Assembly (NCBI GenBank): GCA_048500275.1
Contig: JASNYI010000002.1
Coordinates: 310,001-374,000, forward strand
DNA length: 64,000 bases
Direction: 5' to 3'
From: UBA5066 sp048500275
GTDB lineage: Bacteria; Acidobacteriota; Thermoanaerobaculia; UBA5066
Part shown: positions 8,823 through 18,449 of the stretch, one piece after another
Numbering within the stretch: the stretch's first letter is position 1
How the letters are laid out: each line of letters starts with the position of its first letter
Notes under the pieces: generated by a model
What the model was told of the DNA's origin: nothing
The model's input: the letters and a program-made list of their open reading frames with translations, nothing else
The model's database searches: none
Position numbers and translations under genes: made by a program

Positions 8823-8902
8823 CGCCCGCCGGGCGAGCCGGATCATCGAATCTCGCGACGGGAAGACCGTGAGCCGACCGGCGGCGGAGGCGGCGCAGGG
8901 GG
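8823..8902 (+). pseudogene. Decayed copy of ABC ATPase C-terminus (direct repeat copy B)
   Basis: In the frame beginning at 8821 this reads RARRASRIIESRDGKTVSRPAAEAAQ. It matches the last residues of the intact ATPase at 7320-8051 (LARRASRIVEIRDGK...), with one codon lost and the stop replaced by CAG. Similarity starts and stops abruptly and covers only about 80 bp. No other part of an ATPase gene can be recognised in 8723-9035, and no start codon or ribosome-binding site fits, so I call it a fragment. With copy A it brackets higBA. The rest of 8723-9035 shows no gene I can support. Confidence 0.75.
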
Positions 8903-9035
8903 GGCCACGGGCCGCGCCTCGTGTAGCCTCTCGTCCCGGAGGCCATGCATGGCAAGAGGGAGGAGCAAGGCGGCAGGCACGGCCACGGAGGCCGGTCCGG
9001 GAGCGATCCGGGTTGGGGCGAACCCGCGGCGGTAA

Positions 9036-11203
9036 AGCCCGGGTCGCCCGTCGTCCCCGCCGAAGGTCTCCCGCCACACGCGGCCCGAGGGCCTCCCGGT
9101 CGAGGAGTGGCAGCGGGAGCTGAGGCGCCAGTTCGGGGCGGCGCAGCCGTTCGAGCTGAAGAACCTCGGAGGGAAGAAGGTCTTCTCGGACTACCTCGTG
9201 GGAAACCCCGCGAGCAGGAGGACGTACCGCGTCGCCCTCCGGGGCGAGGAGCCGGGAGTCAGCTACTGCTCCTGCCCCGACTACGCGACGAACCTCCTGG
9301 GGACGTGCAAGCACGTCGAGTTCGTCCTCGCCTCGATCCGGAAGCGGCGCGGCGCCGCCCGGACGCTCCGGGCCGGGTACCGGCCCGCCTACAGCAGCGT
9401 CTCGCTCGTCTACGGGGCGCGCCGCAGGGTGAGGCTCCGGCTCGCCGACGAGGCGCCCGCGGCCCTTCGGCGGCTCGCCGCGCGCCTGTTCGACGCGGAG
9501 GGCTGGCTCCCCGAGGAGCGATTCGCGCGCTTTCGCGCGTTCCTCGACGCGGCGGCCCGCCTGCGGCACGAGCTTCGCGTTTACGAGGATGCCGCCCGAT
9601 TCGTCGACGCCGTGAACGCGGAGGCGAAACGGCGCGCCCTCCTCGACCGGGCGTTCCCCGACGGCGAGAGGAGCGCGGCATTCGAGGGGGTGCTGCGCAC
9701 GCCCCTGCCGCCCTACCAGCGCGAGGGGGCGCTCTTTGCCGCGCGGGCGGGGCGCGCGATACCTCGGCGTCGAGAGAGTCCCCGTCGTCTGTCCGGCCTC
9801 GCTCAAGCACCAGTGGCAGGACGAAGTGGGGCGCTTCTCGACGCGCTCCGTCACCGTCGTGGCGGGCGGGCGTGGCGCGCGCGCTGCGGCGTACGCGGAC
9901 CCGTCGTTCCTGAAGGTGGCGGGGTACGACACGCTCCACAACGACCTCGACCTCGTCGGCCGGTGGGCGCCTCAGCTCGTGATCCTCGACGAGGCGCAGC
10001 GGATCAAGAACTGGGGCACGCGGGTCGCGAGGAGCGTCAAGCAGATCGCCTCGCCGCTCGCCCTGGTCCTGACCGGCACGCCGCTCGAGAACCGCATCGA
10101 GGAGCTCGTCTCCGTCGTCCAGTTCGTCGACCAGCATCGGCTCGGCCCCACCTGGCGCGTCCTCCACGACCACCAGCTCTTCGAGGAAGGGACGACGCGC
10201 GTCGTCGGGTACCGCGACCTCGACCGGCTCGGGGCGACGCTCGCGCCGATCCTCCTCCGCCGGCGGAAGGACGAGGTGCTCACGCAGCTCCCGGCGCGGA
10301 CGGAAGGCCGACGAGGTGGCCGCGCTCCTCGCCGACCTCCTCGCGACCGAGGGGATCAAGGTCATCGTTTTCAGCCAGTGGGTGAGGATGCACGAGCTCC
10401 TCGCCGAGAGGATCGAGGCTGCCGGGTTCGGCCACGTCTTCCTTCACGGGGGCGTCCCCTCCGCCGAGCGCGGGGCGCTCGTCCGGCGCTTCCGCGACGA
10501 CCCGGCCTGCCGGGTCTTCCTCTCGACGGACGCAGGGGGCACGGGCCTGAACCTGCAGGCCGCCTCCGTCGTCGTGAACGTCGACCAGCCCTGGAACCCG
10601 GCCGTTCTCGAGCAGCGGATCGGGCGCGTCCACCGGCTCGGGCAGAGCCGGCCGGTCGAGGTGTTCGACTTCGTCGCGGAGGATTCGATCGAGCAGGGGA
10701 TGCTCGGCCTTCTCGGCTTCAAGAGAGCTCTCTTCACCGGCCTCCTCGACGGCGGGGAGCCCGAAGTCCTCCTGCGCGGGACCCGCCTCTCACGCTTCAT
10801 GGAAACCGTCGGCACCGTGGCGGAGACGATTCCCGTGCCGCCCCGTGCGGAGGCGGCACCCGCGGCGCCGGCCGATGAAGTCCCTCGCCCTGCCGCCGCT
10901 CCGGACGCCCCGGTCGCCCTTCCCGCCGGTCCGGTCGAGGGCCCCCGGTCCCCGTCCGGGCCGCCCGCGGGTGCCGCCCTGGCCGGGCTGCTGCGCGCCG
11001 GGGCCTCTCTCCTCGGTCAGCTCGCGGCGGCGGCGGACGAGGGTGCGAGGGGCGGAGCCGGCGAACCGGGGGTCCGCTTCGAGCGGGACGAAGCGACGGG
11101 GAAGACCGTCCTGCGCGTCGAGGTTCCCGACCCGGAGGCGCTCCTCGAGGCGCTGAGAGCGCTCCTGAAGGCGCCCGATGCCGCCGGCTCAGGCGATCGG
11201 TAG
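9036..11203 (+). pseudogene. SWI2/SNF2-family helicase with SWIM zinc finger, broken by two internal deletions
   Basis: Three consecutive frames carry successive pieces of one protein. Frame 1 (from the stop at 9033 to about 9755) has a SWIM zinc finger (CSCPDYATNLLGTCKH) and reaches the helicase Q-motif region LPPYQREGALFAA. Frame 2 (about 9757-10300) resumes at VPVVCPASLKHQWQ and has the DEAQ box ILDEAQRIKNW, LTGTPLENR and LLRRRKDEVL. Frame 3 (about 10305-11203) resumes at ADEVAALLADLL and has FSQW, TDAGGTGLNLQ and IGRVHRLGQ. Between frames 1 and 2 the Walker A segment is gone; between frames 2 and 3 the usual linker of roughly a hundred residues is gone. The product cannot be an active ATPase. 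The original start is not identifiable. Confidence 0.85.
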
Positions 11204-11227
11204 CGCGGGCGAGGCCCGCCCGCTCCG

Positions 11228-12157
11228 TCAGGCCGTCGACGCAGCCCCGCCGGGGAGCGCCGCGACGAGCATGTCGAGGAAGGCGCGGACCTTGGCCGGC
11301 ATGAGGCGGCGGCCGGGGAAGAGGGCCCAGACCGTGTGCGGCGGGAGGCACCAGCCGGGGAGGACGCGGCGAAGGTCGCCCCGCTTCACGGAGGCCGCCG
11401 CGAGGAGGTCGGGGACCGACGCGATCCCGGAGCCGGCGCGCGCGAGGCGGATCAGGAGCTCGGGCGAGTTCGCGACGACCCGGCCGGGCGGGACCCCTTC
11501 CCAGCTCCGCTCGCCCTGGAGGAGCCTCCAGCGCGCCGGCTCGCCGTCGCGTCCGAGGAGGCGGAGGGCGTCGTGCCCCGCGAGGTCCTCGGGCGAGCCG
11601 GGGTCGCCGCGCTCGGCGAGGTACGAGGGCGCCGCGTAGAGGCCGATCGGAAGGACGCCGACGCGGCGCGTGGCGAGGAGTGCGTCGTCGGGGGGCGTAC
11701 CGATCCTCAACGCGACGTCGACGTTCTCGCCGAGGAGGTCGACCCGGCGAGCGGACAGGTCCAGCTCGAGGGAGACCGCGGGGTGCATCGCCGTGAACGC
11801 GGCGAGCGCGTCGGAGAGAAAGAGGATCGCGAGGTCGCTCGGCAGGGCGACGCGCAGCCGCCCCGACGGTGCGTCCTTGCAGTGCTCGGCGAGGGCGGCG
11901 ACGTCCTCGACCTCGGTCGCCACGCGGCGCGCGTGCTCGAGGAGCCGCTCCCCGAACTCGGTGAGCCTCAGCCGGCGCGTCGTTCGGACCATCAGTCGCT
12001 CGCCGAGCCTCTCCTCGAGGAGCGAGATCCGCCGCGAGACCGTCGACTTCGGCAGCCCGAGGCGCTCGGCCGCGCGACTGAAGCCGCCCCCGTCGGCCAC
12101 GCGGGCGAAGATCAGAAGGTCGTTTGCCTCTATTTGTTTCACCAGTAGAACAATCAT
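11228..12157 (-). CDS. LysR-family transcriptional regulator
   Basis: About 309 residues from ATG 12157, a start chosen because the family N-terminus (IEANDLLIFARVADGGGFSRAAERLGLPKSTVSRRI) begins a few residues later; the ribosome-binding site is weak and a GTG at about 12142 is possible. It has an N-terminal winged helix-turn-helix (about 8-66) and a substrate-binding domain with the usual LRVALPSDLAILFL and GSGIASVPDLLAA segments. It is divergent from pirin (12316), the classical arrangement for LysR regulators that control the neighbouring operon. The inducer is unknown. It is of the CrgA/AaeR-like subgroup that senses stress or aromatic compounds, but I would not press that. Confidence 0.92.
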   Translation of the reverse strand: MIVLLVKQIEANDLLIFARVADGGGFSRAAERLGLPKSTVSRRISLLEERLGERLMVRTTRRLRLTEFGERLLEHARRVATEVEDVAALAEHCKDAPSGRLRVALPSDLAILFLSDALAAFTAMHPAVSLELDLSARRVDLLGENVDVALRIGTPPDDALLATRRVGVLPIGLYAAPSYLAERGDPGSPEDLAGHDALRLLGRDGEPARWRLLQGERSWEGVPPGRVVANSPELLIRLARAGSGIASVPDLLAAASVKRGDLRRVLPGWCLPPHTVWALFPGRRLMPAKVRAFLDMLVAALPGGAASTA

Positions 12158-12168
12158 ATCCGATTCGA

Positions 12169-12189
12169 CGTCTTTTCTTCCGAAAGACG
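12169..12189. promoter_or_regulatory. Inverted repeat in the lysR-pirin intergenic region
   Basis: CGTCTTT and AAAGACG form perfect 7-bp arms around a 7-base centre, just upstream of the LysR start and inside an AT-rich patch (12120-12245) that stands out from the GC-rich surroundings. LysR proteins bind interrupted palindromes of this general size in divergent promoters, so this is a candidate operator. The repeat is seen; its use is inferred. Confidence 0.45.
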
Positions 12190-12315
12190 AGACCGTATCT
12201 TTCTTGTGGTGCTGAGACGTAGCCTCAAAAAGATCGAGAAGAGAGCCCTCCATTTCAACGCGACCGCCCGGAGAAAGGGCGGGACGGGCGGCGCGCCCAA
12301 CAGGGAGACACGGAC

Positions 12316-13230
12316 ATGACGAAGACAGCGACCGCGACGACCACCGCGAACCCGACGACGACCACGACTTCCGCCTCCCGGCAGGAGAGAGCGCTTTCTT
12401 CCCGCTCCGTCGAGCGCCTCGTCGCGGGCACGGCGACCTCGGACGGCGCCGGCGTGAAGCTGACCCGCCTCCTCTCCCAGCCGCTCCAGCGGCGGCTCGA
12501 CCCCTTCCTGATGCTCGACGCCTTCGGGAGCGACGACCCGGACGACTACATCGCCGGCTTCCCCGACCACCCGCACCGCGGTTTCGAGACGGTGACCTAC
12601 ATGCTCGCCGGCCGGATGCGCCACCGCGACAGCGCGGGGAACGAGGGGCTCCTCGAGAGCGGCGGCGTCCAGTGGATGACGGCCGGCCGCGGGGTGATCC
12701 ACTCCGAGATTCCCCAGCAGGAAGAGGGCGTCATGGAGGGGTTTCAGCTCTGGCTGAACCTCCCCGGCCGCGACAAGATGAAGGACCCCTGGTACCGCGA
12801 CTTCGGCGCGGCGGACCTCCCGCGCTACTCGTCCGGCGGCGTCACGGTCACCGTCATCGGCGGGGAGAGCCACGGCGTCGTGGGCGCGGTGACCCGCGAG
12901 GCGACGGAGCCGCTCGTCCTCGACCTCTGGCTCGAGCCGGGCGCCCGCTTCGAGCAGCCGCTCCCGCCCGGGCACAACGCCTTCGTCGTCGTCTACCGCG
13001 GCGCGGCGACGGTGGGCGAGACGACGCTCGCACCCGGCAAGCTCGCGATCCTCGCGAACGACCCGGCGGCGGACGGGGTCGTGATCGAGTCGAAGGAAGG
13101 GGCGCGAGCGCTCCTCGTCGCGGGGCGGCCGCTCGGCGAGCCGATCGCGCAGTACGGCCCCTTCGTCATGAACACCGAGGAGGAGATCTACCAGGCGGTG
13201 AGCGACTTCCGGGACGGGAGGTTCGGGTGA
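12316..13230 (+). CDS. Pirin family protein
   Basis: The 304-residue protein is a bicupin of the pirin family. The four metal-binding residues of the N-terminal cupin are visible: His85 and His87 in HPHRGFET, His129 and Glu131 in IHSEIP. The C-terminal pirin domain ends with EEEIYQAVSDFRDGRFG. The first 25 residues are low-complexity Thr/Ala. Pirins act as iron-dependent redox sensors or quercetinases; which applies here cannot be read. The gene is divergent from a LysR regulator and its stop overlaps the GTG of the next gene. That pairing with an extradiol dioxygenase suggests a shared role in aromatic or oxidative-stress metabolism. Confidence 0.95.
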   Translation: MTKTATATTTANPTTTTTSASRQERALSSRSVERLVAGTATSDGAGVKLTRLLSQPLQRRLDPFLMLDAFGSDDPDDYIAGFPDHPHRGFETVTYMLAGRMRHRDSAGNEGLLESGGVQWMTAGRGVIHSEIPQQEEGVMEGFQLWLNLPGRDKMKDPWYRDFGAADLPRYSSGGVTVTVIGGESHGVVGAVTREATEPLVLDLWLEPGARFEQPLPPGHNAFVVVYRGAATVGETTLAPGKLAILANDPAADGVVIESKEGARALLVAGRPLGEPIAQYGPFVMNTEEEIYQAVSDFRDGRFG

Positions 13231-14051
13231 GGGGTGCGGACGGGCAGGAGGAGGAGAGGGACGAGAGGAACGCCGGCTCGAGCGAACGGATGCCCGCGAT
13301 CTTCGCGGCGCACGGCGCGCCCGTCCTCCTCGACGACGCCGCCTGGATGGGCGAGCTCGCCGCGTGGGCCCGCGCGATGCCGAAGCCGGAGAGCATCCTG
13401 ATGGTCTCCGCCCACTGGGAGGCGCGGCCGGCCTCGCTCGGCGCGACGACGCCGGTCCCGCTCGTCTACGACTTTCTCGGCTTCCCCGAGAAGTACTACC
13501 GGACCGTCTACCCCTCGCCCGGCGCGCCCGCGCTCGCCGGCCGTGTCCGCGGTCTCCTGCGATCGAGCGGCATCGCCTTCGCGGACGACCCGGCGCGCGG
13601 CCTCGACCACGGGGCGTACGTGCCGCTCGTCGCGATGTACCCCGAGGCCGACGTGCCGGTGCTTCAGCTCTCCATGCCGCGCCTCGAGCCGGCGGAGCTC
13701 TTCACGCTCGGCCGCGCGCTCGCCCCGCTCCGCGACGAGGGGGTCCTCGTCTTCGGCAGCGGGTTTCTCACCCACAACATGCGCTACGCGTTCCGGCCGG
13801 GAGTTCCGCAGTGGGCGAAGGATTTCGACGCGTGGGCGGAGGAATCCCTCTCGCGCTTCGACGTCGATGCGCTCCTCGACTTCGAGAAGCGCGCCCCCGC
13901 GGTCCGGACGGCGCTCCCGACCTGGGAGCACTACGCCCCGCTCCTCGTCGTCGCGGGCGCAGCCGCGGCGGGCCGGCCCCGCGTGACGTTCCCCATCACC
14001 GGCTGGTGGAGGAACGGGGCCTTCACGAAGCGCTCGGTCCAGCTGGACTGA
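13227..14051 (+). CDS. DODA-type class III extradiol dioxygenase (YgiD-like)
   Basis: I use GTG 13227 because GGGAGG sits just upstream and the start overlaps the pirin stop (GTGA); ATG 13290 would begin at the conserved MPAIFAAHGAP and is a realistic alternative. The protein of about 274 residues carries the family's iron or zinc ligands in FAAHGAP, SAHWEARP and LDHGAYVPL, and the conserved VFGSGFLTHNM and WWRNGAFTKRSV. Relatives open the ring of DOPA or other catechols between carbon atoms outside the diol. It is the second gene of the pirin transcript. The actual substrate is unknown. Confidence 0.9.
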   Translation: MRGADGQEEERDERNAGSSERMPAIFAAHGAPVLLDDAAWMGELAAWARAMPKPESILMVSAHWEARPASLGATTPVPLVYDFLGFPEKYYRTVYPSPGAPALAGRVRGLLRSSGIAFADDPARGLDHGAYVPLVAMYPEADVPVLQLSMPRLEPAELFTLGRALAPLRDEGVLVFGSGFLTHNMRYAFRPGVPQWAKDFDAWAEESLSRFDVDALLDFEKRAPAVRTALPTWEHYAPLLVVAGAAAAGRPRVTFPITGWWRNGAFTKRSVQLD

Positions 14052-14106
14052 ACGGGGCCGCGCCCCGCGGACGTCCGCCGTACCTCGCCGGGGCCTTCGA
14101 CCTTCG

Positions 14107-14622
14107 CTACCAGCGCTCGTACCGGACGAGCTCCTCGATGGGCCTCCTTTCCTTCGGCCCCGGCGCGTCAGCCGGCCAGCCGAGGGGCGTGAAGGCGACG
14201 GGAACGACGTCGTCCGGGAGCCCCAGGACCTCGCGGGCCGCGACGGGGTCGAAGGCGGCCACCCAGCAGGTGCCGAGGCCGCGGTCCGCGGCGGCGAGGA
14301 TGAGGTGGTCGGTCGCGATGGCGGCGTCCGTCTCGGCCGCGCTCCAGCCGTCGTGGCGGCTCCTCGTCCACGCCTCGGCGGGGACCGCGCAGACGGCGAG
14401 GACGAAGGGCGCCTCCACGAACCAGGGCTTCGGGTAGAGGCGGAGGAGGTCGGCCTCCCGGCCGCGCGTCGTCAGGACGACCACCCGGAACGGCTGCCGG
14501 TTGCAGGCGGACGGCGCGAGGCGCGCCGCCTCGAGCACCTCGCGAAGGAGCGCCTCGGGCACCGGGTCGGGGCGGTAGGCGCGAACGCTGCGGCGGGCGG
14601 CGGCGAGCCGACGAAAGTCCAT
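14107..14622 (-). CDS. Nitroreductase family protein
   Basis: The 171-residue protein begins MDFRRLAAARRSVRAYRPDPVP, contains the FMN-contact segment LAPSACNRQPFRVVVL and the later ATDHLILAAADRGLGTCWV, and ends with LPDDVVPVAFTPLGWP. These are the features of a short single-domain FMN nitroreductase that works as a dimer. It converges on the pirin-dioxygenase operon with 55 bases between stops. No partner gene specifies the substrate; members reduce nitroaromatics, quinones or flavins with NAD(P)H. Confidence 0.92.
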   Translation of the reverse strand: MDFRRLAAARRSVRAYRPDPVPEALLREVLEAARLAPSACNRQPFRVVVLTTRGREADLLRLYPKPWFVEAPFVLAVCAVPAEAWTRSRHDGWSAAETDAAIATDHLILAAADRGLGTCWVAAFDPVAAREVLGLPDDVVPVAFTPLGWPADAPGPKERRPIEELVRYERW

Positions 14623-14720
14623 CGGGCCGATCCTACCGCCGGGACGGCGGCGCGAAGCCCGGCGAGAGTCTCGCGGGGGGCGGCCATTCCGGCTCGCCGG
14701 CTGCCAGGCGCGGGGCCCCG

Positions 14721-16597
14721 TCAGAGGAACGCACGGAGGCTCTCGTCGATCCCCTTGCGGACCTCGTACCACCAGGCGAGGGCGGCCTCGTGCCGGTCCT
14801 TCTCGAACGCGTCGGCCCAGCGGGCGAGCTCGGGGTCGGCATCCCCCTCGACGTCCCGCCGCCGCTTCAGGTACGTCGCGACGAAGTCGACGTCGCGCTC
14901 CGACTCCCAGAAGACCGAGGCGTTGCGGCTGTTGATCCGGCTCGCGGTCACGGCGATCGCCTTCAGGTACTCGTCCTCCAGGCCGTAGACCGAGCCGACG
15001 ATCTCGGGGAGCAGCTCCTCGGCCCAGCCGCGGTGGAAGCGGCAGACGCCCAGGTCGTCGACCGCAAGCTCCTCCTTCATGCGATCCGCGCAGACCCGCC
15101 CGAGCGTCCGCGGCGGGAAGAACTCGGGGCCGTAGAACATGTAGTACTTGCCCATCATCGGCATCGGCGCGAGGGCGCCCGGGGTCCAGTACTGGTTCGG
15201 CACCATCCAGCCGCGCCGCCCCGAGGCGAGGTAGACGAAGCGGTCGAGGACCCGCTTGCCCTTCTCGCGGTGGACGCGCCGCCCCCACTTCCTCGGTCCC
15301 TCGGAGAGGTCGAGGAGGCCGCGGCGGGCGAGGATCGAATCGATCAGCTCCACGCCCAGCTGGGCGTTGTGCATCGAGTCGGCGACGACGTCGAAGCCCG
15401 TGGTCTCCCAGCGGGGGAGACGCGACACGCCGAGGTCGTCCGGCGACAGCTCGCCCTCGAGGAGGCACTCCATCAGCCAGGCGAGGACGCCGCCGACGGA
15501 AATCGCGTCGAAGCCCGAGGCGTCGGCCCTCCCGTTGAGGAGCTCGGCGGCGCGCTGGTCGAAGATGCCGCAGAGCGGGCCCATCGTCTGGTACGGCTCG
15601 AAGTCCTTCTTGTACACGTCGCGCAGCTTCTTGCAGACGGCCGCGCAGGGCTCGCCGCAGGTCGACTGCTGCCGCTTCGCGATCGTCTCCTCGTTGAACT
15701 GCGCGAGGTAGTGAGGCGCGATCAGCCGCTCCCAGAGCTCGAGCCGCTGGCCTTCGGTGAAGTGCAGGGAGCGGTAGTTGAACGCCATGAGGCGTCCCTT
15801 CAGCGTGGCGAAGTTCACGCCGAAGGTGCCGCCGGTCTCGAACTTCGGGTCGAAGCGGTACTTCGTCGTCGCCTCGAAGTCCTTCGTCGCGAGGCGCTTC
15901 GCGTAGCGCTCCTGGAACCAGGAGTCCGCGACCTTGCGGTCGCGGAAGTCCTCGTCGACGAAGGTCCCGCCGTAGATCACCGCGGCTAGCCCATGCTCCT
16001 GGAGCATCTTCGAGCCCATGCCGCCGCGGCCGGCCCAGGTGTCCGCGTGGGTGAGCCGCCCCTTCACGACCGGCGCGCTGCCGATCGCGCCGAAGTCGGT
16101 CGCCTCCGCCGCGGGTCCGACGGCCAGGACGCGCGGGTCGGTCTCGTAGCGCGCCCCGAAACGCTCGAGGACCTCCTCCATGAGGCCGTAGAAGCCGCCG
16201 CGGCCGCGCGCCCAGGCCTTCGCGAGGTCGACCGGGTGGACCTCGACGTCGATCTCCTCGCCGTGGGTGCGGTTCAGATAGAGGATCGAAGGGGTGGGGG
16301 CCTTTCCGACGAGGCTCACCATGTTGATGCCGAGGTTGTCGAAGACGAGCGCGGCCCGCCGAGGCTCGAGACGTAGAAGCCGCGCCAGGCGGGAGAGAAG
16401 CCGGTCACGACGAGCCGGTTCGAGCCGGGGAGGATCGAGCCCGCGAAGAGGCCCGCGCCGATGTTCAGGCCCCGCCAGCGGTCCGCGAGGTGGATTCCGA
16501 GGTCGACCGGGCCGAAATAGTCGCCGACCCGGTACCGCCGCATCCGGTAGAACCCGGTGGAAGGGTCGACGAAGAGGACGCGCTGCGCAGCTTGCAT
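14721..16597 (-). pseudogene. Aldehyde:ferredoxin oxidoreductase-like tungsten/molybdenum enzyme, one frameshift
   Basis: The gene starts at ATG 16597 (MQAAQRVLFVDPSTGFYRMR) and reads to YVSSLGG, then the frame is lost. It resumes one base off at AALVFDNLGINMVSLVGKAP and runs to the stop at 14721. Adding one G to the GGG at 16355-16357 (CCC on the plus strand) restores SSLGG-AALVFDNLG and a protein of about 625 residues, normal for the family. The [4Fe-4S] cysteines are present in CGEPCAAVC and DDLGVCRF. Such enzymes bind a tungsten or molybdenum bis-pterin and oxidise aldehydes with ferredoxin. Whether the missing base is a true mutation or a sequencing error in a G run cannot be told. No ferredoxin-like subunit is adjacent. 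Confidence 0.85.
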
Positions 16598-16717
16598 CGG
16601 GGGCCTCGGGGGCGATTCTAGGGGCCCCGGCCGGAGAGCCCGGTCGGGCCGCCGGGGCCCGGAGCGTGGCCGGGCCGGTCGGGAGCCGCGGGCGCGGCGG
16701 GCGATTGCGGGCCGGAC

Positions 16718-18241
16718 TCAAGCCCTCGCCGGGAGCCGGAGCTCCCGCGTGACCTCCACGTCGCGGGCGAAGGCGGCGTCGTGCGTGACGAGGAGGAGGG
16801 CGCCTCTGTAGGCCCGAAGCGCCGCGGCGATCGCCTCGAGCCCCGCGAGGTCGAGGTGGTTCGACGGCTCGTCGAGGAGGAGCATCTCGGGTGCCTGCTC
16901 GGAGGCCAGGAGAGCCGCGAGGCCGGCGCGAATCCTCTCACCCCCGGACAGCGCGGACACGGGCTTTCCGGCGGCCTCCTGGACGAATCCGAAGCGCCCG
17001 AGGAGGAGGCGGCGTTCGTGCTCGGCCCGGCCGGGGGCGAGGCGCCGGAGCGCCTCGGCGAGGGTGCCGTCCCTGCCGAGAACGGCGGCGTCCTGGTCGA
17101 GGACCGCGACGCGCGAGGCGCCGACGCGGAGGACGCCGGCGTCCGGGGCGCGCCCGGCGAGGAGCGAGAAGAGGGTCGACTTGCCCGAGCCGTTCGCCCC
17201 GAGGAGCCGGATCCGCTCCGGGCCGACGACGTCGAAGGAGAGCGGGGAAGCCCAGAGCCAGCCGCCGGGAAGCCGGACGTTGAGACCGTCCGCGTCGACG
17301 AGTCGCTTCCTCGCGGGGACCCGCGTCGCCTCGAGGTCGACGGCGATCCGCGGGTCGTCGGGCAGCTCGGCGCGGGCCCGGGCGAGAGAGGCGACGGCGG
17401 CCTGGACGCGCTCGCCGTGGACCCCCTTCAGCCGGCCGGCCGTCACCTCGGCGGAGCGCTTCATGGCGCCCCGGGCCATCTTCGGCACGCCCTCGCGCAG
17501 GGCGGCCCTCTTTCCCGAGGCGGTCCGGCGCGCCTGCCGCTCCCGGGCCTCGCGGGCCGCGCTCCGGGCCGCCTCGAGCCCCTGCTCCGCAGAGCGGACG
17601 CCGCGCTCGGCGGCCTCGCGCTCGGTGCGGCGAGCCTCGAGGAAGCCGGTCCAGCCGCCTCCGTAGAGCCGCAGGCGCCCGCCCCGGAGCTCGGCGATGC
17701 GATCGGCCAGGGCGAGGAGGGCGCGATCGTGCGTCGCGACGAGAACGGCGCCGGGGAACGAAGCGACGAATCCGTGCACGGTGTGGCGAGCCTCCTCGTC
17801 GAGGTGGTTCGTCGGCTCGTCGAGGAGGAGTGTCTCCGGCTCTTCGAGGAGGAGGCGGGCGAGGCGCAGTCGCGTCGCCTCGCCGCCCGAGAGGGTCCTC
17901 GCGTCGCGACCGAGGTCGATCTCCGCGAGGTCCACGGCCGCGAGGGCCCTTTCCACTCGCCAATCCGGCGCGGAGCCGGCGGCGAGGAGCCCGGCGGCCG
18001 TCTCTCCCGGGCGGAGCGCGGTCGCCTGGGGGAGGAAGCCGACCGTGCCGTGGCGGACGACGCGCCCGCGGGCGGGGAGGCGAAGCCCGGCGAGGATCTC
18101 GAGGAACGTGCTCTTGCCCGAACCGTTCGAGCCGACGAGGCCCGTCACGCCGCGCGGGAGCGACAGGTCGGCCGGGTCGAGGAGCGGGGAACCGTCCGGC
18201 AGGACGGCCGAGACGCCTTCGGCAACGAGGGAATACGGCAT
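16718..18241 (-). CDS. ABC-F family ATPase, probable translation factor
   Basis: The 507-residue protein has two ATPase domains and no membrane segments. Domain 1 has GSNGSGKST, LSGGEATR and LLLDEPTNHLD; domain 2 has GANGSGKST, LSGGERIR and LLLDEPSNHLD. An Arg/Ala/Glu-rich linker (about 200-290) is the ribosome-contacting region of ABC-F proteins. Members bind the ribosomal E site and either relieve stalling or protect against antibiotics. The linker is not distinctive enough to choose among Uup-like, EttA-like and resistance types. It stands alone, with 208 bases of featureless DNA upstream (18242-18449). Confidence 0.93.
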   Translation of the reverse strand: MPYSLVAEGVSAVLPDGSPLLDPADLSLPRGVTGLVGSNGSGKSTFLEILAGLRLPARGRVVRHGTVGFLPQATALRPGETAAGLLAAGSAPDWRVERALAAVDLAEIDLGRDARTLSGGEATRLRLARLLLEEPETLLLDEPTNHLDEEARHTVHGFVASFPGAVLVATHDRALLALADRIAELRGGRLRLYGGGWTGFLEARRTEREAAERGVRSAEQGLEAARSAAREARERQARRTASGKRAALREGVPKMARGAMKRSAEVTAGRLKGVHGERVQAAVASLARARAELPDDPRIAVDLEATRVPARKRLVDADGLNVRLPGGWLWASPLSFDVVGPERIRLLGANGSGKSTLFSLLAGRAPDAGVLRVGASRVAVLDQDAAVLGRDGTLAEALRRLAPGRAEHERRLLLGRFGFVQEAAGKPVSALSGGERIRAGLAALLASEQAPEMLLLDEPSNHLDLAGLEAIAAALRAYRGALLLVTHDAAFARDVEVTRELRLPARA

Positions 18242-18449
18242 GAAGACCTCGCTCGGGTGCCGGGAGCGGCGCGGCGCTCGACCGGCGAAGTGCTGCGGGG
18301 AAGGCGGGTCTTCAGGCTCTCATCGTGCCCGCGGTGCGGGCAGGGCGATGTTACGACGGGACCCCTCCCGCCGCCGGGGCGTTCACCGGCGCGGTCTCAC
18401 GCCCGTCGCCGCGGCCGGGGAGGCCCGGGAGGGCCGGACCTCTCTACCT

